DNA of 64,000 bases, from positions 28,034 to 92,033 of the forward strand of contig CAYYRC010000012.1 of NCBI GenBank assembly GCA_964474045.1. Reading direction: 5' to 3'. This DNA is from JACJWR01 sp964474045 (GTDB lineage Bacteria > Actinomycetota > Actinomycetes > S36-B12 > UBA10799). Shown piece after piece: positions 15,478 through 23,306 of this stretch (positions are counted from its first letter, which is position 1; every line of letters begins with the position of its first letter). The position numbers and the translations under genes were made by a program. A model generated the notes under the pieces. The model saw nothing but the letters and a program-made list of their open reading frames with translations. It ran no database searches and was not told the DNA's origin.

Positions 15478-17109
15478 CTAGTGGACTGCGCCGCCGTGAT
15501 GCGAGTGGCCGTGGCCGGACTCGTCGTCCTCGTCGTCCTCCGGCTTGTCCACCACCAGGACGTCGGTGGTGAGCAGCATCGAGGCCACCGAGGCGGCGTT
15601 CTCCACCGCGGCCCGCGTCACCTTGACGGGGTCGATCACACCGTCGGACACCAGGTCGCCGTACTCGCCGGTACGGGCGTTGAAACCCTCCCGCGGGCCC
15701 AGTTCGGCGACCTTGGAGATCACCACATATCCCTGCTCGCCCGCGTTCTCGGCGATCCAGCGCAGCGGCTCGGCGATCGCCTTGCGGACGATGCCGACGC
15801 CGGACTTCTCGTCGCCCTCGAGGCCGAGGTCCCCGTCCAGGGCTGAGGCCGCGTGCACCAGGGCCGCGCCGCCGCCGGCCACGATGCCCTCCTCAATCGC
15901 CGCCCGGGTAGACGACACGGCGTCCTCGATGCGCAGCTTGCGCTCCTTCTGCTCCACCTCGGTCCAGCCACCGACCTTGATCACACACACGCCGCCGCTG
16001 AGCTTCGCCAGGCGCTCGGAGAGCTTCTCCTTGTCCCAGTCGGAGTCGCTGCGCTCGATCTCGGAGCGGATCTGGGCGACCCGATCCTCGACCGCGGCGT
16101 GGTCGCCGGCGCCGTCGACGATCGTGGTCGTGTCCTTGGTCACGACGATGCGCCGAGCGGTGCCCAGGTCGTCGATTCCCACCTGGTCCAGCTTCAGGCC
16201 GATCTCCTCGGAGACCACCGTGGCGCCGGTGAGGATGGCGATGTCCTGCAGGATCGCCTTGCGGCGGTCGCCGAAGGCGGGAGCCTTGACGGCGCAGGAG
16301 TTGAAGATGCCGCGCATCTTGTTGACCACGAGCGTGCTCAGGGCCTCGCCCTCCACGTCCTCGGCCAGGATGAACAGCGCCTTGCCGGACTGGGCCACCT
16401 GCTCCAGGACCGGCAGCAAGTCGGCGATGGCCGAGATCTTGCCCTGGACGAGCAGGATCATCGGGTCATCGAGCACGGCCTCCATGCGCTCGGGGTCACT
16501 TACGAAGTACGGCGAGATATAGCCCTTGTCGAACTGCATCCCCTCGGTGTACTCCAGCTCCACCCCGGTGGTCTGGGACTCCTCGACGGTGATGACACCC
16601 TCGGCGCCGACCTTGTCGAAGGCTTCGGCGATGACCTCGCCGACCTCCGCGTCCTGGGACGAGATGGTCGCCACCTGGGCGATCTCGTCGCGGCCGTCCA
16701 CTGCGCGCGAGCCGGACAGCAGCGCCGCGTTGACAGCCTCGACGGCGGCGTCGATGCCGCGCTTGAGCGCGAGCGGCGAGCCGCCGGCGGTCACGACCCG
16801 AAGACCCTCGCGGACCATCGCCTGGGCCAGCACGGTCGCGGTCGTGGTGCCGTCACCGGCGATGTCGTTGGTCTTGGTTGCGACCTCCTTGACCAGCTGC
16901 GCCCCGAGGTTCTCGTAGGGGTCGGTCAGCTCGATGTCGCGGGCGATGGTCACACCGTCGTTGGTGATGGTGGGCGAACCCCAGGCCTTGTCCAGCACCA
17001 CGTTGCGGCCCTTGGGGCCCAGGGTGACGCGGACGGTGTCGGCGAGGGCGTTGACGCCGCGCTCAAGCGAGCGCCGGGCGGCGTCGTCGAATTCGAGGAT
17101 CTTAGGCAT
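15478..17109 (-). CDS. groEL: Chaperonin GroEL, His-rich C-terminus (GroEL1 type)
   Basis: The 60-kDa chaperonin subunit, 543 residues, forming the folding cage with GroES. Recognisable blocks include LGPKGRNVVLDKAWGSP, the nucleotide-site motif GDGTTTATVLAQ, and GVAVIKVGG-like GGVCVIKVGG. The C-terminus is ESGHGHSHHGGAVH instead of the Gly-Gly-Met repeat of classical GroEL, a feature of the GroEL1 copies that sit next to groES in actinobacteria. It follows groES after 107 nt; a strong 15-bp hairpin in that gap may adjust GroEL relative to GroES. Heat-shock control is expected through the CIRCE elements upstream of groES. Confidence 0.97.
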   Translation of the reverse strand: MPKILEFDDAARRSLERGVNALADTVRVTLGPKGRNVVLDKAWGSPTITNDGVTIARDIELTDPYENLGAQLVKEVATKTNDIAGDGTTTATVLAQAMVREGLRVVTAGGSPLALKRGIDAAVEAVNAALLSGSRAVDGRDEIAQVATISSQDAEVGEVIAEAFDKVGAEGVITVEESQTTGVELEYTEGMQFDKGYISPYFVSDPERMEAVLDDPMILLVQGKISAIADLLPVLEQVAQSGKALFILAEDVEGEALSTLVVNKMRGIFNSCAVKAPAFGDRRKAILQDIAILTGATVVSEEIGLKLDQVGIDDLGTARRIVVTKDTTTIVDGAGDHAAVEDRVAQIRSEIERSDSDWDKEKLSERLAKLSGGVCVIKVGGWTEVEQKERKLRIEDAVSSTRAAIEEGIVAGGGAALVHAASALDGDLGLEGDEKSGVGIVRKAIAEPLRWIAENAGEQGYVVISKVAELGPREGFNARTGEYGDLVSDGVIDPVKVTRAAVENAASVASMLLTTDVLVVDKPEDDEDDESGHGHSHHGGAVH

Positions 17110-17161
17110 GTGCTCTCTTTCGCAGCTGGTGCAGATGGGTCATGAGCTTGGGCACGCACGC

Positions 17162-17202
17162 GAGCGGGCGCCCCGGCGCCACGTGGGCCGGGGCGCCCGC
17201 TC
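17162..17202 (-). terminator. Stem-loop in the groES-groEL intercistronic gap
   Basis: A perfect 15-bp inverted repeat (17162-17176 with 17188-17202), loop of 11 nt, between the groES stop and the groEL start. It could be a partial terminator, an RNA-processing site or a stabiliser of the groES 3' end. Confidence 0.7.
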
Positions 17203-17216
17203 TGGGTTCGCGTGGC

Positions 17217-17513
17217 TTACTTGTCGACGACCGCGAGGACGTCGCGGGCGGAGAGGATCAGGTACTCCTCGCCCTTGTACTTGATCTCGGTGCCGCCGTA
17301 CTTGGAGTACACGACGACATCGTCGACGGCGACGTCCATGGGAACGCGCTCGCCGGCTTCGTTGAACCGGCCCGGGCCGACAGCGAGGACTTTGCCCTCC
17401 TGCGGCTTCTCCTTGGCGGTGTCCGGGATGACCAGACCCGACTGGGTCTTCTGCTCGGCGTCGAGCGGTTGCACGAGGATGCGGTCCTCGAGCGGCTTGA
17501 TGGCGACCGACAC
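17217..17513 (-). CDS. groES: Co-chaperonin GroES
   Basis: The 10-kDa lid of the GroEL chaperonin, 98 residues. It shows the family's LEDRILVQPLDAEQKTQSG start, the mobile-loop region (KTQSGLVIPDTAKEKPQEG), the roof segment VPMDVAVDDVVVYSKYGG and the ending YLILSARDVLAVVDK. The start is GTG 17513 with GGAGG 7 nt upstream. It is the first gene of the groES-groEL operon. Its promoter and two HrcA-type CIRCE operators lie at 17607-17668, the distal one inside the end of the methyltransferase gene. Confidence 0.97.
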   Translation of the reverse strand: MSVAIKPLEDRILVQPLDAEQKTQSGLVIPDTAKEKPQEGKVLAVGPGRFNEAGERVPMDVAVDDVVVYSKYGGTEIKYKGEEYLILSARDVLAVVDK

Positions 17514-17606
17514 GGTCTAACCTCCGTTTGGCACAGGATGGGGACACTTAGATGGAACTGGCGCGGAAGACGCCGACCGCCGTCGCGGTGCGGAGAGCGA
17601 ACCCGC

Positions 17607-17633
17607 TTGGCACTCACTGTTCCTGAGTGCCAA
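17607..17633. promoter_or_regulatory. CIRCE operator 1 (HrcA site)
   Basis: A perfect inverted repeat TTGGCACTC-N9-GAGTGCCAA, the CIRCE layout recognised by the HrcA repressor. It lies just downstream of the proposed groES -10, where a bound repressor would block transcription at normal temperature. Confidence 0.92.
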
Positions 17634-17638
17634 TACAC

Positions 17639-17667
17639 ACGTTAGCACTCACCCGGCGGGAGTGCCA
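17639..17667 (-). promoter_or_regulatory. Putative groES promoter
   Basis: On the minus strand, TGGCAC (17662-17667) and TAACGT (17639-17644) are 17 nt apart. Both hexamers overlap CIRCE operator 2, and the -10 contains the TAA stop of the upstream methyltransferase gene. Confidence 0.55.
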
Positions 17668-17668
17668 G
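17642..17668. promoter_or_regulatory. CIRCE operator 2, overlapping the end of the methyltransferase gene
   Basis: TTAGCACTC-N9-GAGTGCCAG, with one mismatch between the arms. It codes for the last eight residues of the methyltransferase and its stop codon on the minus strand, and covers the groES promoter. Confidence 0.85.
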
Positions 17669-18583
17669 AGGAAGTCCCTGTGACGCGGGTCGCATTGGCT
17701 GGGAGGGCCGCATCGCCCGCAGCCAGATCCCCCCGGTGGGGAAGTCGCCGGCGAGCAGCAGCGGCATGTTCCGCCGCAGCCAGTCGCGGTGCGAATTCGC
17801 CAGGTAGGGGTGGAACAGCTCGATCCGCCACGCCGCGCCGCCGGTCAGCAGCGTGCGAACCGCGTAGGCCTCGTTGAACGCGACCCCGGCCCGCAACCAG
17901 TCCGGCGGGTACTCGAAGGGGTAGAACACGTCGTGGAAATGCACGAGCACGCCGGGTGCGAGGACCGGCAACACCCGGTCGAGCAGGTACTGCACGTCCG
18001 ACCCGGCCTTGAGCACGTGGCTACTGTCGATGAACAGGATGTCGCCGACGCCCAGAGCCGTGAACTCCGCCGGGGCCACGTCCTGCACCTCGACGGCGCG
18101 CAGCCGACCGGCGAGGTCGGCTCTCGAGACGAGCTGCTGCAGCCGATCGGGGTACGGGTCGATGAAGGTGAATTGCGTCCGCGACTCGAGGAACAGCTCG
18201 TCGACATCGAGCGCCAATGCCGAGCTGTAACCGCACCCGACCTCGATCACCCGGGCGGGACGATGCTCGAGCAGCATGAGCGCGTAGGTCACGGCGTCGG
18301 CGTAGGTGAACCAGGTGTTGTCGTAGGTGAAGCGACGGCCGTCGCGGCCCCGCCACTCCGGCAGTGCCCGGTAGGCCGGCAGCCAGGACGCCAGCATCTC
18401 CAGCTGCTCGGTACCGCGGAGGTCGATGCCCGGCAGCTGCGCCGGTACTGCGCTGTCGGGGGCAGTGGCTCCGCCGATGGCGCGGGTGATGTCAGGCTCC
18501 GACGGGATGGGCGAGTAGTAGTGGCCCGGTGGCACATGGAGGCGTTCGCGGCGACCACGGGACCTTCCATCATCCTCTACCAA
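17642..18583 (-). CDS. Class I SAM-dependent methyltransferase, last gene of the exporter operon
   Basis: A 313-residue protein with a Rossmann-type methyltransferase core. The SAM-binding loop is VIEVGCGYSSALALD, followed by FTFIDPYPDRLQQL, the acidic-strand motif DILFIDSSHVLKAGSD and VHFHDVFYPFEYP. It resembles the Methyltransf_24-like group; the substrate is unknown. The start is TTG 18583 with GGAGGG 8 nt upstream. It overlaps the serine hydrolase gene by 14 nt; an ATG at 18643 would overlap by 74 nt and add nonsense-like residues. Because it is the fifth gene of a chain of overlapping genes with an ABC exporter, it may modify the exported product. Its 3' end holds a CIRCE element. Confidence 0.82.
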   Translation of the reverse strand: MVEDDGRSRGRRERLHVPPGHYYSPIPSEPDITRAIGGATAPDSAVPAQLPGIDLRGTEQLEMLASWLPAYRALPEWRGRDGRRFTYDNTWFTYADAVTYALMLLEHRPARVIEVGCGYSSALALDVDELFLESRTQFTFIDPYPDRLQQLVSRADLAGRLRAVEVQDVAPAEFTALGVGDILFIDSSHVLKAGSDVQYLLDRVLPVLAPGVLVHFHDVFYPFEYPPDWLRAGVAFNEAYAVRTLLTGGAAWRIELFHPYLANSHRDWLRRNMPLLLAGDFPTGGIWLRAMRPSQPMRPASQGLPLALPPGEC

Positions 18584-19412
18584 CGCGGCAACCCTCCGTC
18601 CCCACCGCGCTCCGACTCGATGTGACCTGCAGGTCGAAGGCACCGAGGACCTGCTGCGTACAAAGGCCCATCTCGTAACCGGTCACCAGCGTGTCGTGCT
18701 GGGCGTCGGACAAGAAGGCCAGCCAGACCTGGCCGCCGGGGACATCCAGCAGCGCCACGTCGTGCGCGACCGAGCGCAGGGTGCCGGTCTTGTGGGCGAC
18801 GTCGATGTCGGACCTCCGCACGCCGAGCGGGATGCGGGAGTTGAGCGTGGAGGCCTTGAGCGCACCAGCCACGATCGGGTGGCGCGATTCATCGACGGCG
18901 GCACCGAGCAGTCTGAGGGCGTCGGCGGCGGTGGTCTGGCCGATCAGGGCGCCCCCGGGCGAGCCCGGCGAGAGCATGAGGGACGTCGCTTCGCAGCCGC
19001 TGACCGCAACCGCCTGGTCCACCCGCGCGAGGCCGAAGAGCGCGAGCAACCAGGACGCCGCCGCCCCGTCGCTGCTGCTCACCGTCAGCCGGATCGCCTC
19101 GCGCAGGTTGAGGCGATGGTCGGGATCCAGCGCGCGGAGCACCGAGGGCTCGTGCCAGTGGGCGAGTAGCTCGGCGACTGAGGCCTGGCGGAGCATCAGG
19201 GAATCGTCAGCGGCGGCGGCCTCCTCCGCCGCCATCGCGAGCGGCAGCTTCAGCAGGCTCGCCGCGGGGCGTGCAACGTCGCCGTCCAGCCCGGCCGACC
19301 AGTCCACCCCCGGCAGTACGACCCGGATCGCCGCCGAGCGCCCGGGCTCACGGCCGAAGGCCTGCAGGGCGGCAAGCGCACGGTCCTCAGCACCCGTCGG
19401 CACGGAAGTCAT
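18570..19412 (-). CDS. Cytosolic serine hydrolase of the class A beta-lactamase fold
   Basis: A 280-residue protein with the penicillin-recognising enzyme motifs: nucleophile and base S52-x-x-K55 (SLLK), an SDN-like S114-D115-G116, and K208-T209-G210. Two points argue against an antibiotic-resistance role. There is no signal peptide, so the protein should stay in the cytosol, and the omega-loop Glu (ExxLN) needed for class A deacylation is not visible. It could be a D,D-peptidase- or esterase-like enzyme acting on the exporter's cargo. The ATG at 19412 overlaps the stop of the upstream ABC gene (TGATG), so translation is coupled. The methyltransferase gene overlaps its 3' end. Confidence 0.82.
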   Translation of the reverse strand: MTSVPTGAEDRALAALQAFGREPGRSAAIRVVLPGVDWSAGLDGDVARPAASLLKLPLAMAAEEAAAADDSLMLRQASVAELLAHWHEPSVLRALDPDHRLNLREAIRLTVSSSDGAAASWLLALFGLARVDQAVAVSGCEATSLMLSPGSPGGALIGQTTAADALRLLGAAVDESRHPIVAGALKASTLNSRIPLGVRRSDIDVAHKTGTLRSVAHDVALLDVPGGQVWLAFLSDAQHDTLVTGYEMGLCTQQVLGAFDLQVTSSRSAVGTEGCRVGRG

Positions 19413-21577
19413 CACAACTCCTGGCGTGCGGCCAGCGCGGCGAACAGTCCGCCAGCGGCCAGCAGCTCGGCCGGTGACCCGTCCTCGGCCACCCGGCCAT
19501 CGCTGACGACGATGACGCGGTCGGCGCGCTGGACCGTGCTGAGCCGGTGGGCGACCACGATCCGGGTGGCGGTGCTGGTCAGGATCGTGTCCATGACGAC
19601 GTTCTGGGTGATGTTGTCCAGGGCGCTGGTGGCCTCGTCGAACAGCAGCACCGGCGGCCGCTTGACCAGTGCCGAGGCGAGCAGCAGCCGCTGTCGCTGT
19701 CCCCCGCTGAGCCACGCCCCAAGCGGTCCGACCGGGGTGTCCAGCCCCTCCGAAAGCCGCTGCACGTCGGCGTCAAGACCGCTCTCCCGCAGTGCCTGCC
19801 AAAGCTCGTCCTCGGACAGCTGCAGGGGGCCGGACACGCACTCGCGGATGGTGTCGCCGAGGGGTTGCCCAGCCTGCAGCACAATCCCGAGCTGCCGCCG
19901 AACCGCCGCCGCGTCCAGGGTGCGCAGGTCGTTGCCGTCGTATTCGACGCTGCCCTCCCATGGCGACTCGAAGCCCAGCAACAGCCGCAGCAGCGTGGAT
20001 TTGCCGCATCCCGACGGCCCGACGATCGCCACGAAGCTGCCTTGCTCGAGACGCAGCGTCAGGTCCCGGAACAGCGGGGCGCTGCCCTGCCGGTAGCCGA
20101 AGGTGACACCCGAGAGCGCCACGTCGCCGCGCAGGTCGCCCGGCTGCGCGGCCGCGGGGCCCTCCCGCTCGGGCGGCGTGTCCAGCACGGGCTGCAGGCG
20201 GCTGAGCAGCGGCCCGTACTCCGACAGCGTCACGATGTTGCCGCTCAGGGCCAGGAGGGCGATGGTGACCTGAAGGACGGCTGCGTACATCGCCATGAAG
20301 GCGCCCGGGGCCTGGGACGAACCAGGCTCCAGCGAGTCCCCCGGCATCGTCACGACGGCCAGGATGAAGGCGATGACGACGACTACTGGCCCGGCAACCT
20401 CCAGCGGCGCAGCAAGCGCCACGGCGCGCAGCCGCGCCCGCATCGCCCGGGTGCTCAGCTGCTGCTCGCGCGACCATCGCAGCATGGCGCGATCCTCCGA
20501 CCCGAGGCTGCGCCAGACCACGAGGCTGTTGAGCAGCGACAGGAACATGGAGTCGCTGCGGGCCCTGCCGTCGAGCAGCGCCGGCAGCAGCCGCCGGGCA
20601 CGGAACTGCACGGCGACGGCGGCGAGCAGCAGGAGCAGCACCGCCAGCACCGTCACCACCGCGACGCCGGGACCCGCGATGACCAGGTACCCGAGGCTGG
20701 TCAGTCCGAACGCCGAGGTCACCACGAGGGCGACGGCAGCATCTGGCACCTGCTTCCGGGCGGCCTGCACCGACAGCGTGCGGTTGACCACGTCGCCGAT
20801 GGCGAGGCGTCGGAAGAACGTCGCCGGCAGCCGCAGCAGCCTCGCCATCACGCCCGGGGCGAGCACCGAGTCCATCTGATCGCGCAGGCGCACAACCTCG
20901 ATCCCGCGCGCGTACGTGATGACCACCGCACCGATCCCGCCGATCGCGAACGCTGCCAGGATCACCCAGACCCGCCCGATGTCCGCGAACGGGATCGCGG
21001 ACTCGAAGATCGCTGCGGTCGCCAGGGGCAGCAGCAGCCCGGCGACTCCACCCAGCACCGCGAGGGCGACGAACAGGGCGACCCCATGGCGCTGGCGCGC
21101 GATGGACCAGCGCAGGATCGACCGCCACCGGATGTCGGCGGGAAGATCGACCGCGTAGGCGGTGGCTGTCGGAGTTGCCAGAGCGGGATGACGGCGGTCG
21201 GCCCGCCGCACCCTTCTCGACGTGGCCGCCACGGTCACCGGGGCATCGCCGGCGTCCCCTGGCAGTACCGCCGCGGGCCCCTCGACCGTGTCCACGAGCA
21301 TCGGGACCGTCACCCGGCGCCACCACCGGCCGGTCAGCCGAACCCGCCAGCCGAACCATCCCGACGCCGCCGCGGCGCCGTCCCGGGGGGCCATCTGCCG
21401 GTCGATCTGAGTCACCACCGGGCGCATCGGGTGCCCCAGCGCCGACCCGACCACGGACAGCGCGTCGGAGTCGGCCTCGCTGGCCCGCGGGGCGTGCGCG
21501 GGCTGCTGCGAGGTCAGATCGCTCAGCGCGGTGACCGCCTGCGAGATCGGCGACTCGGCGGCTGTCGGCTCAGCCAT
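19412..21577 (-). CDS. NHLM/NHLP-type peptide exporter, ABC permease/ATPase 2
   Basis: A 721-residue fused ABC exporter half. Residues 1-145 form a soluble N-terminal region without a C39 peptidase motif. Six hydrophobic helices follow (about 160-460), then the nucleotide-binding domain: Walker A GPSGCGKST (Lys526), signature LSGGQRQR, Walker B VLLFDEATSALDN and the H-loop VVAHRLS. The sequence SALDNITQ after Walker B is typical of the second ABC subunit of nitrile-hydratase-leader-peptide (NHLM) bacteriocin exporters as I know them. It overlaps the partner ABC gene by 8 nt and the serine hydrolase gene by 1 nt. It probably forms a heterodimer with the product of the 21570-23306 gene. Confidence 0.88.
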   Translation of the reverse strand: MAEPTAAESPISQAVTALSDLTSQQPAHAPRASEADSDALSVVGSALGHPMRPVVTQIDRQMAPRDGAAAASGWFGWRVRLTGRWWRRVTVPMLVDTVEGPAAVLPGDAGDAPVTVAATSRRVRRADRRHPALATPTATAYAVDLPADIRWRSILRWSIARQRHGVALFVALAVLGGVAGLLLPLATAAIFESAIPFADIGRVWVILAAFAIGGIGAVVITYARGIEVVRLRDQMDSVLAPGVMARLLRLPATFFRRLAIGDVVNRTLSVQAARKQVPDAAVALVVTSAFGLTSLGYLVIAGPGVAVVTVLAVLLLLLAAVAVQFRARRLLPALLDGRARSDSMFLSLLNSLVVWRSLGSEDRAMLRWSREQQLSTRAMRARLRAVALAAPLEVAGPVVVVIAFILAVVTMPGDSLEPGSSQAPGAFMAMYAAVLQVTIALLALSGNIVTLSEYGPLLSRLQPVLDTPPEREGPAAAQPGDLRGDVALSGVTFGYRQGSAPLFRDLTLRLEQGSFVAIVGPSGCGKSTLLRLLLGFESPWEGSVEYDGNDLRTLDAAAVRRQLGIVLQAGQPLGDTIRECVSGPLQLSEDELWQALRESGLDADVQRLSEGLDTPVGPLGAWLSGGQRQRLLLASALVKRPPVLLFDEATSALDNITQNVVMDTILTSTATRIVVAHRLSTVQRADRVIVVSDGRVAEDGSPAELLAAGGLFAALAARQEL

Positions 21578-23306
21578 GGATCAACTCCGCGAACCGCCCG
21601 TCTCGCGACACCACGTCGAACGGGCCGCGCTGCACCACCCGGCCTGCCTCCACCACCATGACTTCGTCAGCGTCACGGACTGTGCTGAGGCGGTGGGCGA
21701 CGATCAGACAGGTGCTGCCGCGCTGGCGCAGCCGCTGCATGATCTGCATCTCGACGACAGGGTCGAGGGCGCTGGTTGCCTCGTCGAGCACCAGCAGCTC
21801 CGGGTCGCGCACGAGCGCCCGCGCGATGGCGATGCGCTGCAGCTCCCCGCCGGAGAATCCGTGACCGGTGGGCGTCAGCGGTTCGTACATGCCGCTCGGG
21901 CGCGACTGCACAGCCTCGAGGACACAGGCATCGGCCAGGGCCTGCTCGACGCGCTCGAGGCTGATGGTGTCGTCGAACATCGTGATGTTCTCGATCAGGG
22001 TCCCTGGCATGACCTGCGGGTACTGCGGGACGTAGCCGATCAGCGCCGTTCGCTCCGGACGCGGCACGGCCAGCCGTGGCACCCCCTGCAGCCGCACCTG
22101 GCCCGACCACGGCTGGAGCTCGCCGATTGCCAGCCGAGCGATTGTGGTCTTGCCGCTGCCGCTGCCGCCGACGATCGCCAGCCAGGCCCCCGCTGGCAGC
22201 GACAGCGAGATGTCGTCGACCACGGGTGCGGCCGTGCCGTCGTAGCCGTAGCTGATGTGGCACAGCTGCAACGCGGGTCCGCCGGCGCTCACCGCGACGG
22301 AGCTGTCGGCGGGCTCAGCGGCCAGCTCTGGGTCGAGCTGCCGCGCCAGGACCTGGTCGGCCTGACGCTGGATGCTCGCGACCGCCGCGAGCACGACACC
22401 GATGTAGACCAGCTGGCCGGCCGGCAGCAGCATGGCCACGACCAGTCCCTGCGACGCCACCAGCGTGCCGAGCGTGAGGTGCCCGGCGATGACCTGCCAG
22501 GCGCCCACGGCCAGCACCAGACCCAGCCCCACCGTCTGCGTGACCGGACCCACCAGCTCCAGCCGCTGGCTGTCCGCCCCCATCCGGGACAAGGCACCGG
22601 CGGCCCTTGCCTGGCGCTGGCTCCAGCGTCCGAATACCCACTGCTCCAGCCCCGCGGCCTTGACCGACTCCGCCGCCGTGACCAGCGCGGTGGTCCCGGC
22701 AGCCAGTTCCACGTTGGTTCGGTCGACGGCCTGCTGCACTGCGCCGCGCCGCCGCAGCAGCCACGCACTGGCCAGCATCGACATCACCACGACCGCGACC
22801 GACACGAGCCCCAGGCGAAGATCCAGCACGATTAGCGCACCCGAGTAGAACATCACCGTGATGATCTTGACCGCCGCCAGCGGCAGCAGCACACCGCCCT
22901 GGAACGCCTGCACCTGCAGCCCCGCCGCCCGGGCGGCCAGGTCGCCGGTGCCGAAGGCCGCAACATCCTGGGTGGGGATCCGCAGCGCGTGCCAAACGAA
23001 CCTGGCCGAGCCGGCGGCGCTGAGGCGAACGGCCAGCCGGCTCAGCACCCGGTACTGCAGCAGCTGTAGGACGACGATGCTGAAGGCCGCCAGCACCAGC
23101 CCCACCACCACGGGCTGCGCCCAGTGTCGGCTGCCCGCAGCCAGGTAGTTGTCCAGGAAGACCCGTACGAGCAGCGGGACGGCCAGGCCAGGGATGATCA
23201 TCAACAGGCCCACGAGCATCACGAAGGCGAGCACTCCGGGGTTGGCCCGGACCTCCGGCGGAACCGAGCCCAGCAATCTGCGACCCGTGGCGCGCGGGGT
23301 TGTCAC
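21570..23306 (-). CDS. NHLM/NHLP-type peptide exporter, ABC permease/ATPase 1 lacking the peptidase domain
   Basis: A 578-residue ABC exporter half with six transmembrane helices (about residues 25-330) and a nucleotide-binding domain: Walker A GGSGSGKTT (Lys386), signature FSGGELQR, Walker B LLVLDEATSALDP, H-loop IVAHRLS. The stretch RQRGSTCLIVAHRLSTVRDA is close to NHLM ABC1 proteins. Those normally start with a C39 Cys-protease domain that trims the leader peptide; here the protein starts directly at the membrane domain (MTTPRATGRRLLGSVPPEVR), so the peptidase is absent. The GTG start overlaps the hlyD-like stop by 4 nt (GTGA). Confidence 0.88.
   Translation of the reverse strand: MTTPRATGRRLLGSVPPEVRANPGVLAFVMLVGLLMIIPGLAVPLLVRVFLDNYLAAGSRHWAQPVVVGLVLAAFSIVVLQLLQYRVLSRLAVRLSAAGSARFVWHALRIPTQDVAAFGTGDLAARAAGLQVQAFQGGVLLPLAAVKIITVMFYSGALIVLDLRLGLVSVAVVVMSMLASAWLLRRRGAVQQAVDRTNVELAAGTTALVTAAESVKAAGLEQWVFGRWSQRQARAAGALSRMGADSQRLELVGPVTQTVGLGLVLAVGAWQVIAGHLTLGTLVASQGLVVAMLLPAGQLVYIGVVLAAVASIQRQADQVLARQLDPELAAEPADSSVAVSAGGPALQLCHISYGYDGTAAPVVDDISLSLPAGAWLAIVGGSGSGKTTIARLAIGELQPWSGQVRLQGVPRLAVPRPERTALIGYVPQYPQVMPGTLIENITMFDDTISLERVEQALADACVLEAVQSRPSGMYEPLTPTGHGFSGGELQRIAIARALVRDPELLVLDEATSALDPVVEMQIMQRLRQRGSTCLIVAHRLSTVRDADEVMVVEAGRVVQRGPFDVVSRDGRFAELIHG

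Noticed and set aside
18570..19412. Antibiotic-resistance beta-lactamase
   Set aside because: No signal peptide, no visible deacylating Glu, and it is embedded in an export operon; kept as a serine hydrolase of that fold.
19547..21661. A 704-codon plus-strand frame opposite the ABC transporter gene
   Set aside because: Mirror frame; the minus-strand product has full ABC transporter motifs.
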